A stretch of 64,000 nucleotides of DNA from assembly GCA_037953745.1 (NCBI GenBank), contig JBAKBP010003226.1, positions 93,780 through 157,779 on the forward strand, written 5' to 3'. Within the stretch, counting starts at the first letter, position 1; every line of letters begins with the position of its first letter. Source of the stretch: Lithodes maja (Eukaryota > Arthropoda > Malacostraca > Decapoda > Lithodidae). Positions 41,154 through 51,612 of the stretch are shown here, piece after piece. A program made the translations under genes and the position numbers. Below the pieces are notes generated by a model, which worked only from the letters and a program-made list of their open reading frames with translations, was not told the origin of the DNA and ran no database searches.

Positions 41154-41791
41154 CTCGAGATCTCTCCAGCTCCCTGTCAGCCCGATACCTAGTAGACTCT
41201 GCCTGCAGTTCCCTCTCGTATAGCTGTTCTCTCTGCAGCCTCAGCCTGAGCTCTAGCAGCCTCAACCTGAGCTCTAGCAGCAACCTCAGCCTGCACACTA
41301 ACCTGTCTTTCGGCGGCCTCAACCTTGGCCATCTCAAGCCGAAACAACAAATCTGGAGTCAACCCTTAAGGAGGGGAAGATGCATTTAATGGGGAGGGTC
41401 CCTGTGATTGAATTCCACGCTGCCATTGACCATCAACTTGGGGGTATGTACTAAATTCAGGCAACCTGACGTTTGATACGGGGGTAGAGTGGAGGGGGGG
41501 CTGGGGACCGGGGCCCCCAGTCGCCTCTCCACCCAGGTCTCTCCCTTCTAAACCCAATATCATAGTCCTCAGCTGATCTTTCCTCATGCCACTTAAACCC
41601 TGGTGACCCTGAAGACCTGCCACACACTTTAAGCCATACTTATTCAGCTTCAACACCCTGGCAGCGGTAAGGGGCACCTCTAAAAATCTTCTAGCACCCT
41701 CCTCGCTATCGACTAGCCACTTCACAGGTCTTTCTCCCTCCGAGCCCATATCGTGACCTGACCCATCACTGTGTTCTGATGTATTAGACAT
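41154..41791 (-). pseudogene. Gypsy element 3 Gag N-terminal part
   Basis: ATG at 41791 (MSNTSEHS). SAP-like stretch (LNKYGLKCVAGLQG, MRKDQLRTMILG). The frame reaches a TAA at about 41390 after SSPP; the same frame then resumes with FRLEMAKVEAAERQ, a repeated Ala/Glu coiled coil, up to the SINE. The stop falls at the place where the Gag of element 2 is frameshifted. Confidence 0.7.
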
Positions 41792-41881
41792 GTTTGTGTA
41801 CTGCAATAATTATCACGGTTATAGAATGTGCCTTATCTCCTATGCAAGTATGTATATACTAATGTTATTTAAAGTCTTTAA

Positions 41882-42182
41882 CTCCCTCAGACATATATGA
41901 CGCGATCGCGTCATATGAATAAGTCCACCAAAAACTCATATGACGCGATCGCGTCATATGGACTTTTCTCTATACCTCTCCAATAAGTTTATGATGCGAT
42001 TTTGCGTCATATGAGCTCAGTAAGTCCGATAAGTTACCATACGATAAAACCGTTGGTGGCAACCTCAGCCTCCTGCGATAATTCTAATGGCCGCAGTGTT
42101 GTTGTGAGTGTTGTGCGAGGCAGTGGCAATGATCCTGGGGCTCCCGCCTCGGACATACTGGAACATAATATGTCTGAGGGAG
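41882..42182. mobile_element. TTAA-flanked short element (piggyBac-type MITE)
   Basis: Flanked by TTAA on both sides (41878-41881 and 42183-42186). Inverted ends are CTCCCTCAGACATAT (41882-41896) and its complement (42168-42182). No ORF. TTAA targets are the mark of piggyBac-type transposases, which must be supplied in trans. Just inside the left end are two perfect palindromes with core TGACGCGATCGCGTCA. Confidence 0.7.
41895..41960. repeat. Paired long palindromes, core TGACGCGATCGCGTCA
   Basis: A perfect 22-bp palindrome at 41895-41916 and a perfect 24-bp one at 41937-41960 share the 16-bp core, centre to centre 43 bases. A degenerate third follows near 41990. The core recurs near 54284, 56132 and 59170, each time just inside a TTAA end. 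Confidence 0.8.
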
Positions 42183-42310
42183 TTAATGTGTTATATTGGT
42201 TGTTCCAAAAAAAAAACTCTATCTCCACTGTATTCCTCTAATCATAAGGAATCTCAAAACAAATGACCACTATATTCCTCTGTTCAGTAAATCCTGGCAA
42301 GGTCGCCATT

Positions 42311-43990
42311 TGTTATGTCCTGGGATATATAAACACTGGGCTCTTTCTATTGGACTAGGTATGCGGCAACAAGCAACAACGGAAAACGCTAGATCCAACC
42401 CTTATCTATAAACCCAGGCAACAAACCACCTTAAACCGTCAAGAGTCCTGCCTGGACAACAAGGTATCCTATGACTGGTTACAGGGTGCACGCACTATAG
42501 ACTGCTGATAGTCAAGCAGGCTATATAAAAGATCACACAATTAAGTTGACTTAAAGCTTCAAGGAAAAGATAGATAACGGAATTAAATTGCAGAAACAAT
42601 TTAATAACAAACTAGAAGAAAGTACATTTAACGTTACGTTAATTAATACAACTAATCAACCCTGCGTGAAAGAAGGTGAAAGCAAACAGTCCTCAAAATA
42701 TCGTGCAGGTAGACAAGATGCGGGTTTCTAAACTGCATGTGGCTACTGTAGGATCTGATGCTTAGCAAAGAAAGTATGTTACGGATTTAGAGAACTCTTA
42801 ACTCATAAGCAGGAATAAATACTAGTGATAGGTCATACAGTGTATAATGGCATAGGTATAATTAAATAAAGGCAGCAACTCGCAACATAACCACATACAG
42901 GTGTGCTTCTCACTCTTAGTCAGGCAAGCCTGCTCGGACAGAGTCTCTAAGCCACACCCTAACTCACAATGCTCACAAAAACGGTAAACTGTGGCACAAT
43001 AACAAGCATACAGAAATAATAAACCCCTAGCTGTTAATCTGCCAGGTGGCAGAGGTCTAGCCGGAAGGATATAGGTTTCGGATACCCGGGCTGAGCCACC
43101 TGCTCTAGCCTAGGGACGTTCCCAAGTCTGTGCGCCAAATTACTCTAATTGAAAGGGTGCTCTCTTGAGAGACTCAGATCGCAAGTATCTGACTCTCTCC
43201 TGGCGACCCTAAAACAAACGCAAGACGTGCTAGTGCAGTGCTGAGTGGACTAGGCAAGGGCCCTCACACAACACAACACTAGACACACAGGGACACAGAC
43301 AAGAAAATGCCCCCAGACTCCCACGGGTATCCTAGTAAAGTCATGCGGGTCCACAGGACTCGCACCAGCAGACTTTACTTAAAGGATCGCAAAAAGCCTC
43401 CCCTCCAGTCTAGCCCCTGCTAACCTGACACAAGAACACACTAGCAAGCATGAAACCACCAAATATGAGACAACAAAAAAGCTTCCTAGGTCTCATTAAC
43501 AACTACGTCTCTGCATAAGGCACAAAATCCTATCTAGTTATCTGAGAGCTCGTCATTAATACAATAATAGATATAAGGTCTATCAAGGGGATGGGATAAT
43601 TAAATAGATTGGTGAAGTAGTGGAAGGAAGGTATACAAATAAGAGAGAAAGTTTCTAAGTGGGGTTGAGAGGGATAGATATCAAGGGGGTCCGAAGGGTA
43701 CGACAGTGAGGCGAGCTCTTAGTCTTGAATCTGTCTGGACCCCACCCTAGGCATACAAAATACATCCCAGGCTTGGCAACACTCAACACTGTTGCCTGGT
43801 CAAAAACCTCTACCCCGTGCGTGAGTCGAAACTAAGCCTAACGTTGCAATCAAATGCATATGGCAACGCTTCAGGCTCGTCCCAAGCTGGCAAGCGAAGC
43901 AACGTCCCAAGCCGGTCTCTCTCTCCCGCTCGTCTCCTCCCGCCCTCACTAGACTTACATCTTATATATTATAATGAAACAATCAACTAT
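42311..43990 (-). repeat. LTR of gypsy element 3 (right edge approximate)
   Basis: On the minus strand it ends ...GGACATAACA at 42311, followed by the primer site. No ORF. Blocks near 43090-43260 match LTR 2 inverted. The opposite terminus was not found; 43990 marks where I lose resemblance. Confidence 0.55.
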
Positions 43991-44225
43991 CGAGAATAAA
44001 ATATACTAAGATGCGTTGGTTAAGAATAAGGGCAGCTACAAGCTGTGAAACAACATAAGAATATCCCAGACATTAGTTACGTTGTCGTAGGATATATACT
44101 AAGGAAAAGCCTGCCGGCCGGCTGCCGCCAGCTGGTTTCTAAACGGCTGGGCAGCCGACGCGCGCGCATGCCCGCACGTGGCTACTATGCAGAAGCGTCA
44201 CATGGCGGTCATGAGTGTCGGTCTT
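43991..44225. other. Unassigned boundary region
   Basis: Between the minus-strand LTR and the BEL leader. No LTR like that at 51048 is found here, so the BEL 5' LTR is missing or lies unrecognised in this stretch. Confidence 0.4.
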
Positions 44226-44280
44226 TGTTAATTCCTAAGCGATTGACAGTCAATAGTCAGACCTCATGATTGTAGCTTGA
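44226..44280 (+). repeat. Leader repeat R1, upstream of the SGNH ORF
   Basis: A 55-bp stretch beginning TGTTAATTCCTAAGCGATT resembles 45139-45190 at roughly three bases in four. It lies 97 bases before the SGNH start codon. Confidence 0.65.
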
Positions 44281-44376
44281 TCAACTAGGCTTACCTATAA
44301 AGGGCTTTCAATAATTAGTGCTTCACCTTACCCTTTCTTTAATGGATTTAGTATTTAATTCTTTTGTTGGTACATC

Positions 44377-44996
44377 ATGGCTCAAAGGAACCATCCCACA
44401 GCTGCGTCAGGAAGTGGCATTGGGGTGAATTTTATACCAACCTCCTCATACAATCAGAGCCCGGGGAAAGTGGTGGGTATATTAGGCCACAGTTATGTTA
44501 GTCGCCTAGGGGTCTCCCGCCGAGATTTTACGACCCGGGTTTTGTATTGATTGTGTTTATTGCCCCAGGAGCCACTCTCGATAATATTAGGTCCAAACCA
44601 GCGTGGGATGGTCTTTTGAGCCTAAGGCCTGAGATCACTGTATTAGTGTTGGGCGGTGACGACGTCGTCTCTGGGGTAGTCCCGCAGGAGCTAGCGGCTA
44701 AGATCAAGGAGTTGACCTTTGAGATTGAGGCATCCACAAATGGTCGCTGCCTTGTATTGGGGTTGGAGCAGAGGGCGTCTCCTCGGGGTATTCCAGCAGG
44801 CGAGTACCACAAGGTTAAGAACTCGGTCAATGCTCTCCTCAAGAGGAAACACAAGCACCTTGGTGGTCGATTTTCCCCATATAGTTTCGGGAGCCAATAC
44901 ATGTCCGAGGACGGCGTCCACCTCACCAATGAAGGCAGCGATCGTTTGTTGGCCCAGGTCATTAAGATGGTAAGGGACTATCTTGCGTCGCAGTAG
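44377..44996 (+). pseudogene. SGNH/GDSL-type hydrolase encoded in a BEL element
   Basis: ATG at 44377. Block I reads GILGHSYVSRLG (nucleophile Ser in GHS), block III VLGGDDV, and block V DGVHLTNEGSDRLL (catalytic Asp and His, about 44913-44950). About 206 codons, the length of a compact SGNH domain. One frameshift near 44545 separates block I from the rest. Such esterase-like domains occur in some CR1 LINE ORF1 proteins and some DIRS-type elements, where they may act on lipids or membranes. Here the gene lies between two related leader repeats and ends 219 bases before BEL Gag. Substrate unknown. Confidence 0.75.
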
Positions 44997-45138
44997 CCAG
45001 ACTCCTCATAGATTGCCCCAGTGTACTTTATGTTGTTGTCTAGTTAGATAATTTCCTTTAGATAGTTTATATTAAAGGGGATGTAAATATTATGTAATTC
45101 TTTTTGAGTAAATTTCTTAAGTAATGGGTGTTTGCCGC

Positions 45139-45190
45139 TGTTGATTCCTAAGCGATTAACGGTTTGTAGTCGGACCTCATTGTAGTTTAA
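45139..45190 (+). repeat. Leader repeat R2, upstream of BEL Gag
   Basis: Begins TGTTGATTCCTAAGCGATT; ends 24 bases before the Gag ATG at 45215. Partner of R1. Confidence 0.65.
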
Positions 45191-45438
45191 GTTGCTGAAA
45201 ATTAGACATTAACGATGACAGATTTAAAGAAACTTAAGATTCTGAAGGGAGGGATGAAGGGAAGTTTAAATAGGTGTTTAAGAGATCTTGATGAATTTTT
45301 ATTAAGTGCTACGGCTGATCAAATTAAGGGTAAATTTGCTACTGTAACTAAATCGCTAGCCACTTATGATAATTATGCTCAACAGGTATATGGTTTATTG
45401 ACAATTACTGACAATGTGGAAGAAGAAATGTCAGCAGA

Positions 45439-45450
45439 TCTTGAGTACTT
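45439..45450. repeat. Target-site duplication, left (TCTTGAGTACTT)
   Basis: 12-bp repeat bordering the 417-bp insertion in Gag; the other copy is at 45868-45879. Confidence 0.8.
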
Positions 45451-45867
45451 CTATCTATCTATCTATCTATTGCCGGACGCCTTACTCCCCTTACGAGGGT
45501 GGCCATACACAGAATGCCCCCAAGCGGACCTATTCCCTGTGAGAGGGACAACCCGAGCCAGTTTAGTGAAGGACTTACAGGATTGACCACTCAATTTAGG
45601 ATCCGTCCGACTCAGAGGCCCTCTGTGTATCTTGTTAGCACTATTTTTCTACAGTGGTGTTCGGCTAATCCATCCACTAACCTGCCTTACCCTTAGGTAA
45701 GCAGTACGGATTTGTATCAGGTTTACTCCCCTAGACAGGTTGCCAACCAAGGCTGACGAGTCCCATCCACCCGGATTTGTATAAGGTTGTCTCCCCTAGA
45801 TGAGTTGCCGACCAAGGCTAACGAGTCCCATCCACCCGATGGTGGATGGGACTCAAAGTACTCAAAG
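45451..45867 (-). mobile_element. 417-bp non-autonomous element with an RTE-like 3' end
   Basis: Minus orientation. Its 3' end (left) is CAATAGA plus TAGA-type units and a preceding block similar to the last 45 bases of the RTE-like LINE at 9500-9547 (GGCCACCC..GGCGTC.GGCAATAGA). Inside are two tandem 65-bp units (about 45708-45838), and at its 5' end a hairpin TCCCATCCACC CGAT GGTGGATGGGA. No pol III boxes seen. A 12-bp target duplication flanks it. Probably moved by an RTE enzyme in trans. Confidence 0.7.
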
Positions 45868-45879
45868 TCTTGAGTACTT
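45868..45879. repeat. Target-site duplication, right (TCTTGAGTACTT)
   Basis: Exact copy of 45439-45450; Gag reading continues from here. Confidence 0.8.
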
Positions 45880-46867
45880 TGAGGACGTTAATACAGCCTT
45901 AGCCAGACTATCTTCCACACAAGAAACACACCCTGTTAAGGATACCGGTACACCAAAAGCGACTTGCTTTAACCTGCCGAAGCTTACTTTGCCTACCTTT
46001 TCCGGGGATTCGGCTACCTGGACTGGATTTTGGGATATCTTTGAGTGTTCCGTCCATTAGAATAAAACACTCACATCCTTCCAAAGGTTCACATATCTCC
46101 GAGGCCAATTGAAATGGGAGGCATTGAAGTTGATCGATGGGTACAAGCTAGAAGCTACCAGCTACGGGTCTGCAGTGGAGTTGCTGAAGAGAACTTACGG
46201 GAGAGTGGAAGTCATCAAGACCGCGTTAATTACTAAATTCTTCACTCTAGATCCTCCATCCTATGATGTGACGGACCTAAAGGAGTACTACGCCTCCTTT
46301 GAGAGCCTCCTCCGATCTCTGGAGACAATGGCCATCACCAAGGAGGACATATTTAGTGTAATTATTTTGAACAAGATACCCTCTCCTCTAAAGGAAATCG
46401 TAAGACGACAACTAAGCGACTCTCCACTAAACTTGGAAGCGTTGGTGCAGGTGTACTAGACTGAAGTCTTCAATATGGAGAGTACTGGACACTACCGACA
46501 AGTGGAGATGTCGCCATCCACTGCAGCTTTCCCGGTACAGACTTCTCCTAAACAGAAAAGGCCAATATCATTAGGTTGCAAGTTGTGCAGTGTCCACGGT
46601 CATCTGTGGTACCAGTGTCCTAAGTATCCTAAGGCTACACAGAAGATTGGCAAGGCTAAATCGCTTTAGTAATGTACCAGCTGTCTGGCAAGAGACCACT
46701 TCAACAGTACTTGCACCAATTCCTACATCAAACCTTGTAAGTATTGCAAGGGGAAACATTGGTTTTCCCTTTGCACCCAGTCTGATCGGCACGACGGCAA
46801 AGAAAAGGGGAGAACCCCCAAAGAGTCACATGAGAAAGGTAAGAGCGAGGGTGATAAAGTATCTGCC

Positions 46868-48037
46868 ATGTCCATTGCTTCTCGAGAATGTCAATTGCTT
46901 CCTGCTATGATGCTGCCAGTAGTGGGGAGTAATAATAATACTATAATGATGCGCACCTTACTTGCCCAGTGCTCACAGAAGTCATTCATTCTGCGGTCAT
47001 CATTACCCCAGCTCAAGTGTACCAGCAAGGGTCAAGAGAATTTGTGTCTCCATGGTTTCACTGGTGAAGTAGATTCCAGTGACTATGATATCGTGGAGAT
47101 TTCCTATGTTTGTAGAAGAAAGGTATGTCCCATCAAGGCTGTTGTGGTCGACACACTACCCAGTTTCTATATAGCATCAGAGATTCAACCACATTTGAAA
47201 TATCTCAGAAGCAAGGGTTATATACTGGCTGATGATCAACTCTCTGCTAACAATGGTATTATGCTACTGGTCGGAGCTGATTATTACTACGACCTGGTTC
47301 ACCCTGGATATCGGCGGGTAGATAAGCTAATAATGCTCTCCACGATCCAAGGGTATGCCATTTCTGGATCCTATGCCACTTCCTCTCAAGACACACAGGT
47401 GGAGGTGGTTACGGTCCTCAAGGTAGCAGTAAGCCCCATAGATAAATATATTAGGCCAAATGTGCCTGATAATACATGTACTGATATAGATAAGCTATGG
47501 GACTTGGACAATATTGGAATTGACCCACATGAACTTGATCTTGAGTCCAAGCTAGCGTTAAGCTCGTATGAAGAGACTGTAACGTATGACTCTGGCAGGG
47601 GTCAACATGTGGTAAGGCTCCCTTGGAATGATAACAAGAGTAAATTACCTACTAATTTCCATCTAGCACTTGGTAGGTTACTTGGCCTTCAGAAGCAGTT
47701 TGTCAAGGATCCAAATTATTGCAAGACTTATGCGGCAGTTTTAAACGAGCAGGTACAACGTGGATTTGTGGAGAGAGTAGATCTCAGTGAGTATGGAGAT
47801 AACATCCATTACCTTGCTCACCATGGGATTAAAAAGGATTGTTCCACCACTCCTGTTCGTATTGTGTATGACTGCTCTGCTAAATCCAGTGATCGCTCCT
47901 ATAGCCTGAATGATTGTCTATACACGGATCCGTCCCTGGTCTCTGATCTCGCGCAAATTATGTTGCGCTTCAGATGTCATAAGTTTGCATTGGTCGCCGA
48001 TATTGAGAAGGCCTTCCTGATGCTTCAACTCTCGTGA
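46868..48037 (+). pseudogene. BEL element 1 protease and RT start
   Basis: The open frame starts in the protease (TLLAQCSQKSFI; BEL proteases usually read LLDSGSQ-like, so the catalytic Asp is replaced by Ala). The A17-type protease region runs to GADYYYDL and the linker to RLPWN. RT begins at about 47640 and reaches motif A (VADIEKAFLMLQL), where TGA at 48035-48037 stops it. A frameshift leads to the next part. Confidence 0.75.
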
Positions 48038-48077
48038 AGACAGGGACTCGACAAGACTTTTATGGCCACGGGACCCA

Positions 48078-49379
48078 ATGGATCTAGATTCAGAGTATCT
48101 GGTCTACAGGTTCAGAGTCGTCTTATTCGGGGCGACCTGTTCCCAGTTCCTACTAAACGCTACTATCTTGCGACATCTTGAGGAGGTTGGACTAGATCCT
48201 GACTTCAAGAATGAGATCAAGCAGGGGATCTATGTGGACAATCTTCAAGGCACTGGGGACGATGATGACTTATTGCTCGACAGATGCTGGGAGATCCGCG
48301 ATATATTTGCCAAGGCTCATCTATACTTGAGAGAATGGGCCACTAATAGTGATCTTTTGAAAGGTCAATTTGCTTCTGACGGTGTAGCTACTGAGAATAG
48401 TGAGGTGAAGTTTTTAGGCCACAAATGGGACACTACCACAGATTGTATATCCTTCTGTCACACCCCATGCGGCAGTGAGCTTATGACCAAGCGAAACTGC
48501 TTAAGCTTGTCAGCGAGGTTGTTTGATCCCCTAGGTCTTTTGCTGCCTGTAACTATCCGTGCTCGTATGTTTTTACAGCAACTGTGGCGGCTAAAACTAG
48601 ATTGGGACACGCCCCTCCCGACTGAGTTACAAGATACTTGGCGGTTGATTCGGTCGGACCTTTCCACATGTTGCAAGGTCCAACTTAATCGTCAGGTTAT
48701 TAGTGGTCAACAGGTGGATCTACATGCCTTTTCTGATGCTAGTAATAGTGCGTACGGTACTGCCATATACATATGCAATGGTAGTGAAGCGAAACTGGCT
48801 ATAGCGAAGGCCAAAGTAGCCCCTATAAAGAAGATTACAGTTCCTAAATTAGAACTTACTGCATTGCTTCTGTCTGCTCGTCTAATAAAGTTTACACTGG
48901 ATGCTTATACAGACATACTACAGATTAATAACGTCTATGTCTGGAGCGACAGTCAAATAGCACTTTCATGGGTACACAGCCAGAAAGTGTTACCTGTTTA
49001 TGTTTCTAATCGCACTGATGAGATACATAACTTAGTTCCTACAGCTAAATTTCGCTATGTGAGCACCAGGGATAACCCCAGTGACATAATTTCCCGGGGG
49101 ATCTCGGCGCAACAGTTTATGTCGTCCTCTATTTGGTGGCATGGACCTCCATGGCTTATATCTCCAACTGAATGGCCTCAGGATTTCAGGGAATGCATAT
49201 CTGATCCTTCAAGTCGGCCCCAAGATGATGTGTTAAGTAGTTCGACTGTGAGTACTACACATCAGGATAACAAGTTGGTAGAGTGGGAATATTACGGCAG
49301 CTATGATCAAGTAATACGGGTATTTGCATGGATATACCGTTTCATTAACAACATGAGAAGTCGGGCTCACGGGTCTTAA
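48078..49379 (+). pseudogene. BEL element 1 RT (C-terminal half) and RNase H
   Basis: RVVLFGATCSQFLLNATI (motif B region), then GIYVDNLQGTGDD (motif C, YVDN), KAHLYLREWATNS, LFDPLGLLLPVTIRARMFLQQLWR and RNase H DLHAFSDASNSAYGTAIY, TALLLSARL, VWSDSQIALSW. These are characteristic BEL/Pao blocks. 433 codons without interruption; the end is at 49379. Confidence 0.8.
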
Positions 49380-49521
49380 CTTAGTGAAGATTCGAAGCAT
49401 ATCCAACTCCATGAATTGAGATCAGCAGAAGCGAAACTAATATGTTTAGTACAAAAAGGAATCTTATCCTACTGAACATCAAATCCTGAGCAAGGAGTCA
49501 AAGGCCAAACCCTCTAACTTA

Positions 49522-50401
49522 ATGAGGCAGCTAGGATTTTATATGGAAGGAGGCATAATTAAGTGTAGAGGCAGGAAACAAAAGGCGGACATTATTGATT
49601 CTGCGAAATATCCTGTCCTCCTTAGCTCCTCTCATTTGATTACCAAACTGTTGATTCGCCAATTCCATAGGACCTGCCTACATTTTGGCGTAAATTATGT
49701 TCTGGCGTATATGCGACAACGTTGGTGGATCCCTAAGATGCGACAAGCAATTAAAGGGATCCACAATAGCTGTACTACCTGTAAAGGATTACAGGGTAAG
49801 CCTTACTCCCCAGTAGATCTATCTCCCTTACCTGAGTTCAGGGTACAAAGGACTGAACCATTTCAGGTAACCGGGGTAGACTACACCGGAGCGATTCAAA
49901 TTAGAGAATCGTCCGGTAATATCATAAAGGTATAATTATGCCGTTCTATTCACATGTGCGGTAACAAGAGCGATTCATATTGAATTGATTGACGACCTAT
50001 CCAGTGAGGGTTTTTTGCATATTCTAAGACGCTTTGCAGGCTGCAATGGTTTCCCTCAAATTATTATTAGCGATAATGCGACTTGTTTTGTCGGGGCCTC
50101 TAAATATCTCCAGAGTTTAAAAGATGACCCGCAAGTTGTGGCTACCCTCACTGGAAAGGGTTGTCAGTGGAAATTTATACCAGCACGTGCACCATGGTTC
50201 GGGGCGATTTGGGAGAGAACTATCGGTATCGTCAAATCTGTCATGAAGAAGGTATTAGGAAGGGCACTGGTGACCAGACGGGAGTTGCAAACCATCTTAA
50301 TAGAGATTGAGATGTCAGTCAACGACAGGCCCTTGACCTATACCTCGGCAGATGTTGATGACCTCTTACCCATTTCGCCTTCTATGCTAACACGTGAATG
50401 A
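49522..50401 (+). pseudogene. BEL element 1 integrase
   Basis: Zinc domain (LIRQFHRTCLHFG, RWWIPKMRQAIK, CTTCKG) and the first catalytic Asp (TGVDYTGAI) lie at 49522-49935. After a stop the reading continues at 49985 with SDNATCF (second Asp) and APWFGAIWERTIG (Glu), reaching TGA at 50399-50401. Integrase would insert the cDNA; this copy has at least one stop. Confidence 0.8.
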
Positions 50402-50497
50402 ACCCTTAATACCTTTCCTAGATCGTCAGTAAATGACGAAGATCTGCATGACCCTACGTTCGGCAATGCTGACGCCACACATCGTCGCTTCCAGTAT

Positions 50498-50980
50498 GTG
50501 AACAAGGTGTCAGACGATCTATGGAAACGGTGGACCCAAGAATATTTGCTGTCTCTTCGCGAGCGTCACTCTAGTAAGATCAAAGGGACGAATCAACGAT
50601 GGCCTCATATCGGGGATATCGTACTGATTCATGATGAGCGTCCTAGGTTATTTTGGAAGCTTGGGAGGATTGTCGATTTGTTCCAGGGCATTGACGGTCT
50701 TATAAGGGTTGCTAGAATACGAACTTCGACTGGGGTTACTACTCGCCCAGTCGTAAGGTTATATCCCTTGGAGCAGGATGTAGAACTGCCGGATGATCCT
50801 GGCGTCTCTACTGACACCCCTCTGCGGGAGAGTGCTGGTGACAGTGCTCCTCAAGGTGGGGCAGCTGCTGATGAGAAGGATGATCCTCCTCAGGCTTCAG
50901 GTGGCACTCGTCCCAAAAGGAGGGCGGCTATGAGTTCCGTGGATCTTTGGAGATCAAAGATCAAACAAGGTGATCTTTGA
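50498..50980 (+). pseudogene. BEL element 1 Pol C-terminal domain
   Basis: 160 codons: LWKRWTQEYLLSLRERHS, WPHIGDIVLIHDERPRLFWKLGRI, VRLYPLEQ. This is the conserved domain after BEL/Pao integrase (DUF5641 type), followed by an acidic, Pro-rich tail. It ends 67 bases before the LTR. Confidence 0.75.
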
Positions 50981-51047
50981 CTCTTCGATGTCCTTTTTTT
51001 GTTCTCTGTATATAGCTCCTGTATATCAATTTTGGTGGCGGGCAATA

Positions 51048-51612
51048 TGTCGGGAATAGGGTAATGATCCCGACAGTTTTAGGTCCATTAGGACATTTGA
51101 ATTTGGCGGTATCGTATCGCATGTACGATTTCGGCTGGTTCTTTGTGTATTGTAGTTTATTCTTAAGTATAGGTTAAATATTAACTGTAATGTATAAATA
51201 TCTACATCAGCTCCAGATGTATCATGAAACCAAGTTATGGGTTATAATTATTATGAGCCGGCAGCCATATGTAATTTTGCGAAGCGATCGGACGCCGGCC
51301 CTTTAGTCTCTCAATCAACACCATACAGCCAACATCTTCCCCCCCGGCTCTGACTCAACCCACAGTTCACCATGTGCTACAATTATTAGTCTATAACAAC
51401 AGTCCTACATCACCAGTCCTCTAAGCTAAGTTCATTGTATCGATATTGTATTATGTGAACATTCCTACATGTCATGCAATTGAATTAGCCGTGTGTGGGG
51501 GACTGGATTACACCCATCGAATACTTCGTTGGTAATTATATTATAACTATTTGTTGGGATATTTCATGTACCAGTGATATGTAATTTAACCTCTTTATCT
51601 AAATTCCCGACA
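51048..51612 (+). repeat. 3' LTR of BEL element 1
   Basis: 565 bp from TGTCGGGAAT to ATTCCCGACA, a 10-bp perfect inverted terminus, directly after the Pol stop and a short G-rich stretch. No matching copy was found upstream of Gag. Confidence 0.75.

Larger units (their letters stand above)
39835..43990 (-). mobile_element. Gypsy element 3, minus strand, truncated, related to element 2
   Basis: Read leftward: an LTR (left edge at 42311), primer site AATGGCGACC (42310-42301), Gag starting at 41791, and the end of homology at 39835 where the LTR of element 2 begins. The LTR shares blocks with LTR 2 (for example a CTCTCAAGAGAGC-like stretch near 43170, inverted), but is well diverged. It carries SINE copy B and a TTAA-flanked element in its leader. 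The far LTR edge is approximate. Confidence 0.65.
45215..46669 (+). pseudogene. BEL element 1 Gag
   Basis: ATG at 45215; the N-terminus (LKKLKILKGGMKGSLNRCLRDLDEFL) is the basic-amphipathic start usual for BEL Gag. The frame is interrupted by the insertion 45451-45867 and resumes with LEYFEDVNTAL. Capsid sequence follows (LPKLTLPTFSGDSATWTGFWDIF), with stops at about 46061 and 46457, and ends in a knuckle CKLC..HGHLWYQCPKY (about 46580). Confidence 0.75.
44226..51612 (+). mobile_element. BEL/Pao element 1 with an SGNH-hydrolase ORF
   Basis: Order: leader repeat, SGNH-hydrolase frame, leader repeat, Gag, zinc knuckle, protease, RT (YVDN), RNase H, integrase, C-terminal domain, 3' LTR. Protease ahead of RT and integrase last, plus the BEL-type RT and Gag, define BEL/Pao. 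The 5' LTR is not seen. Several stops and frameshifts and a 417-bp insertion in Gag show that this copy is inactive. Confidence 0.8.
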
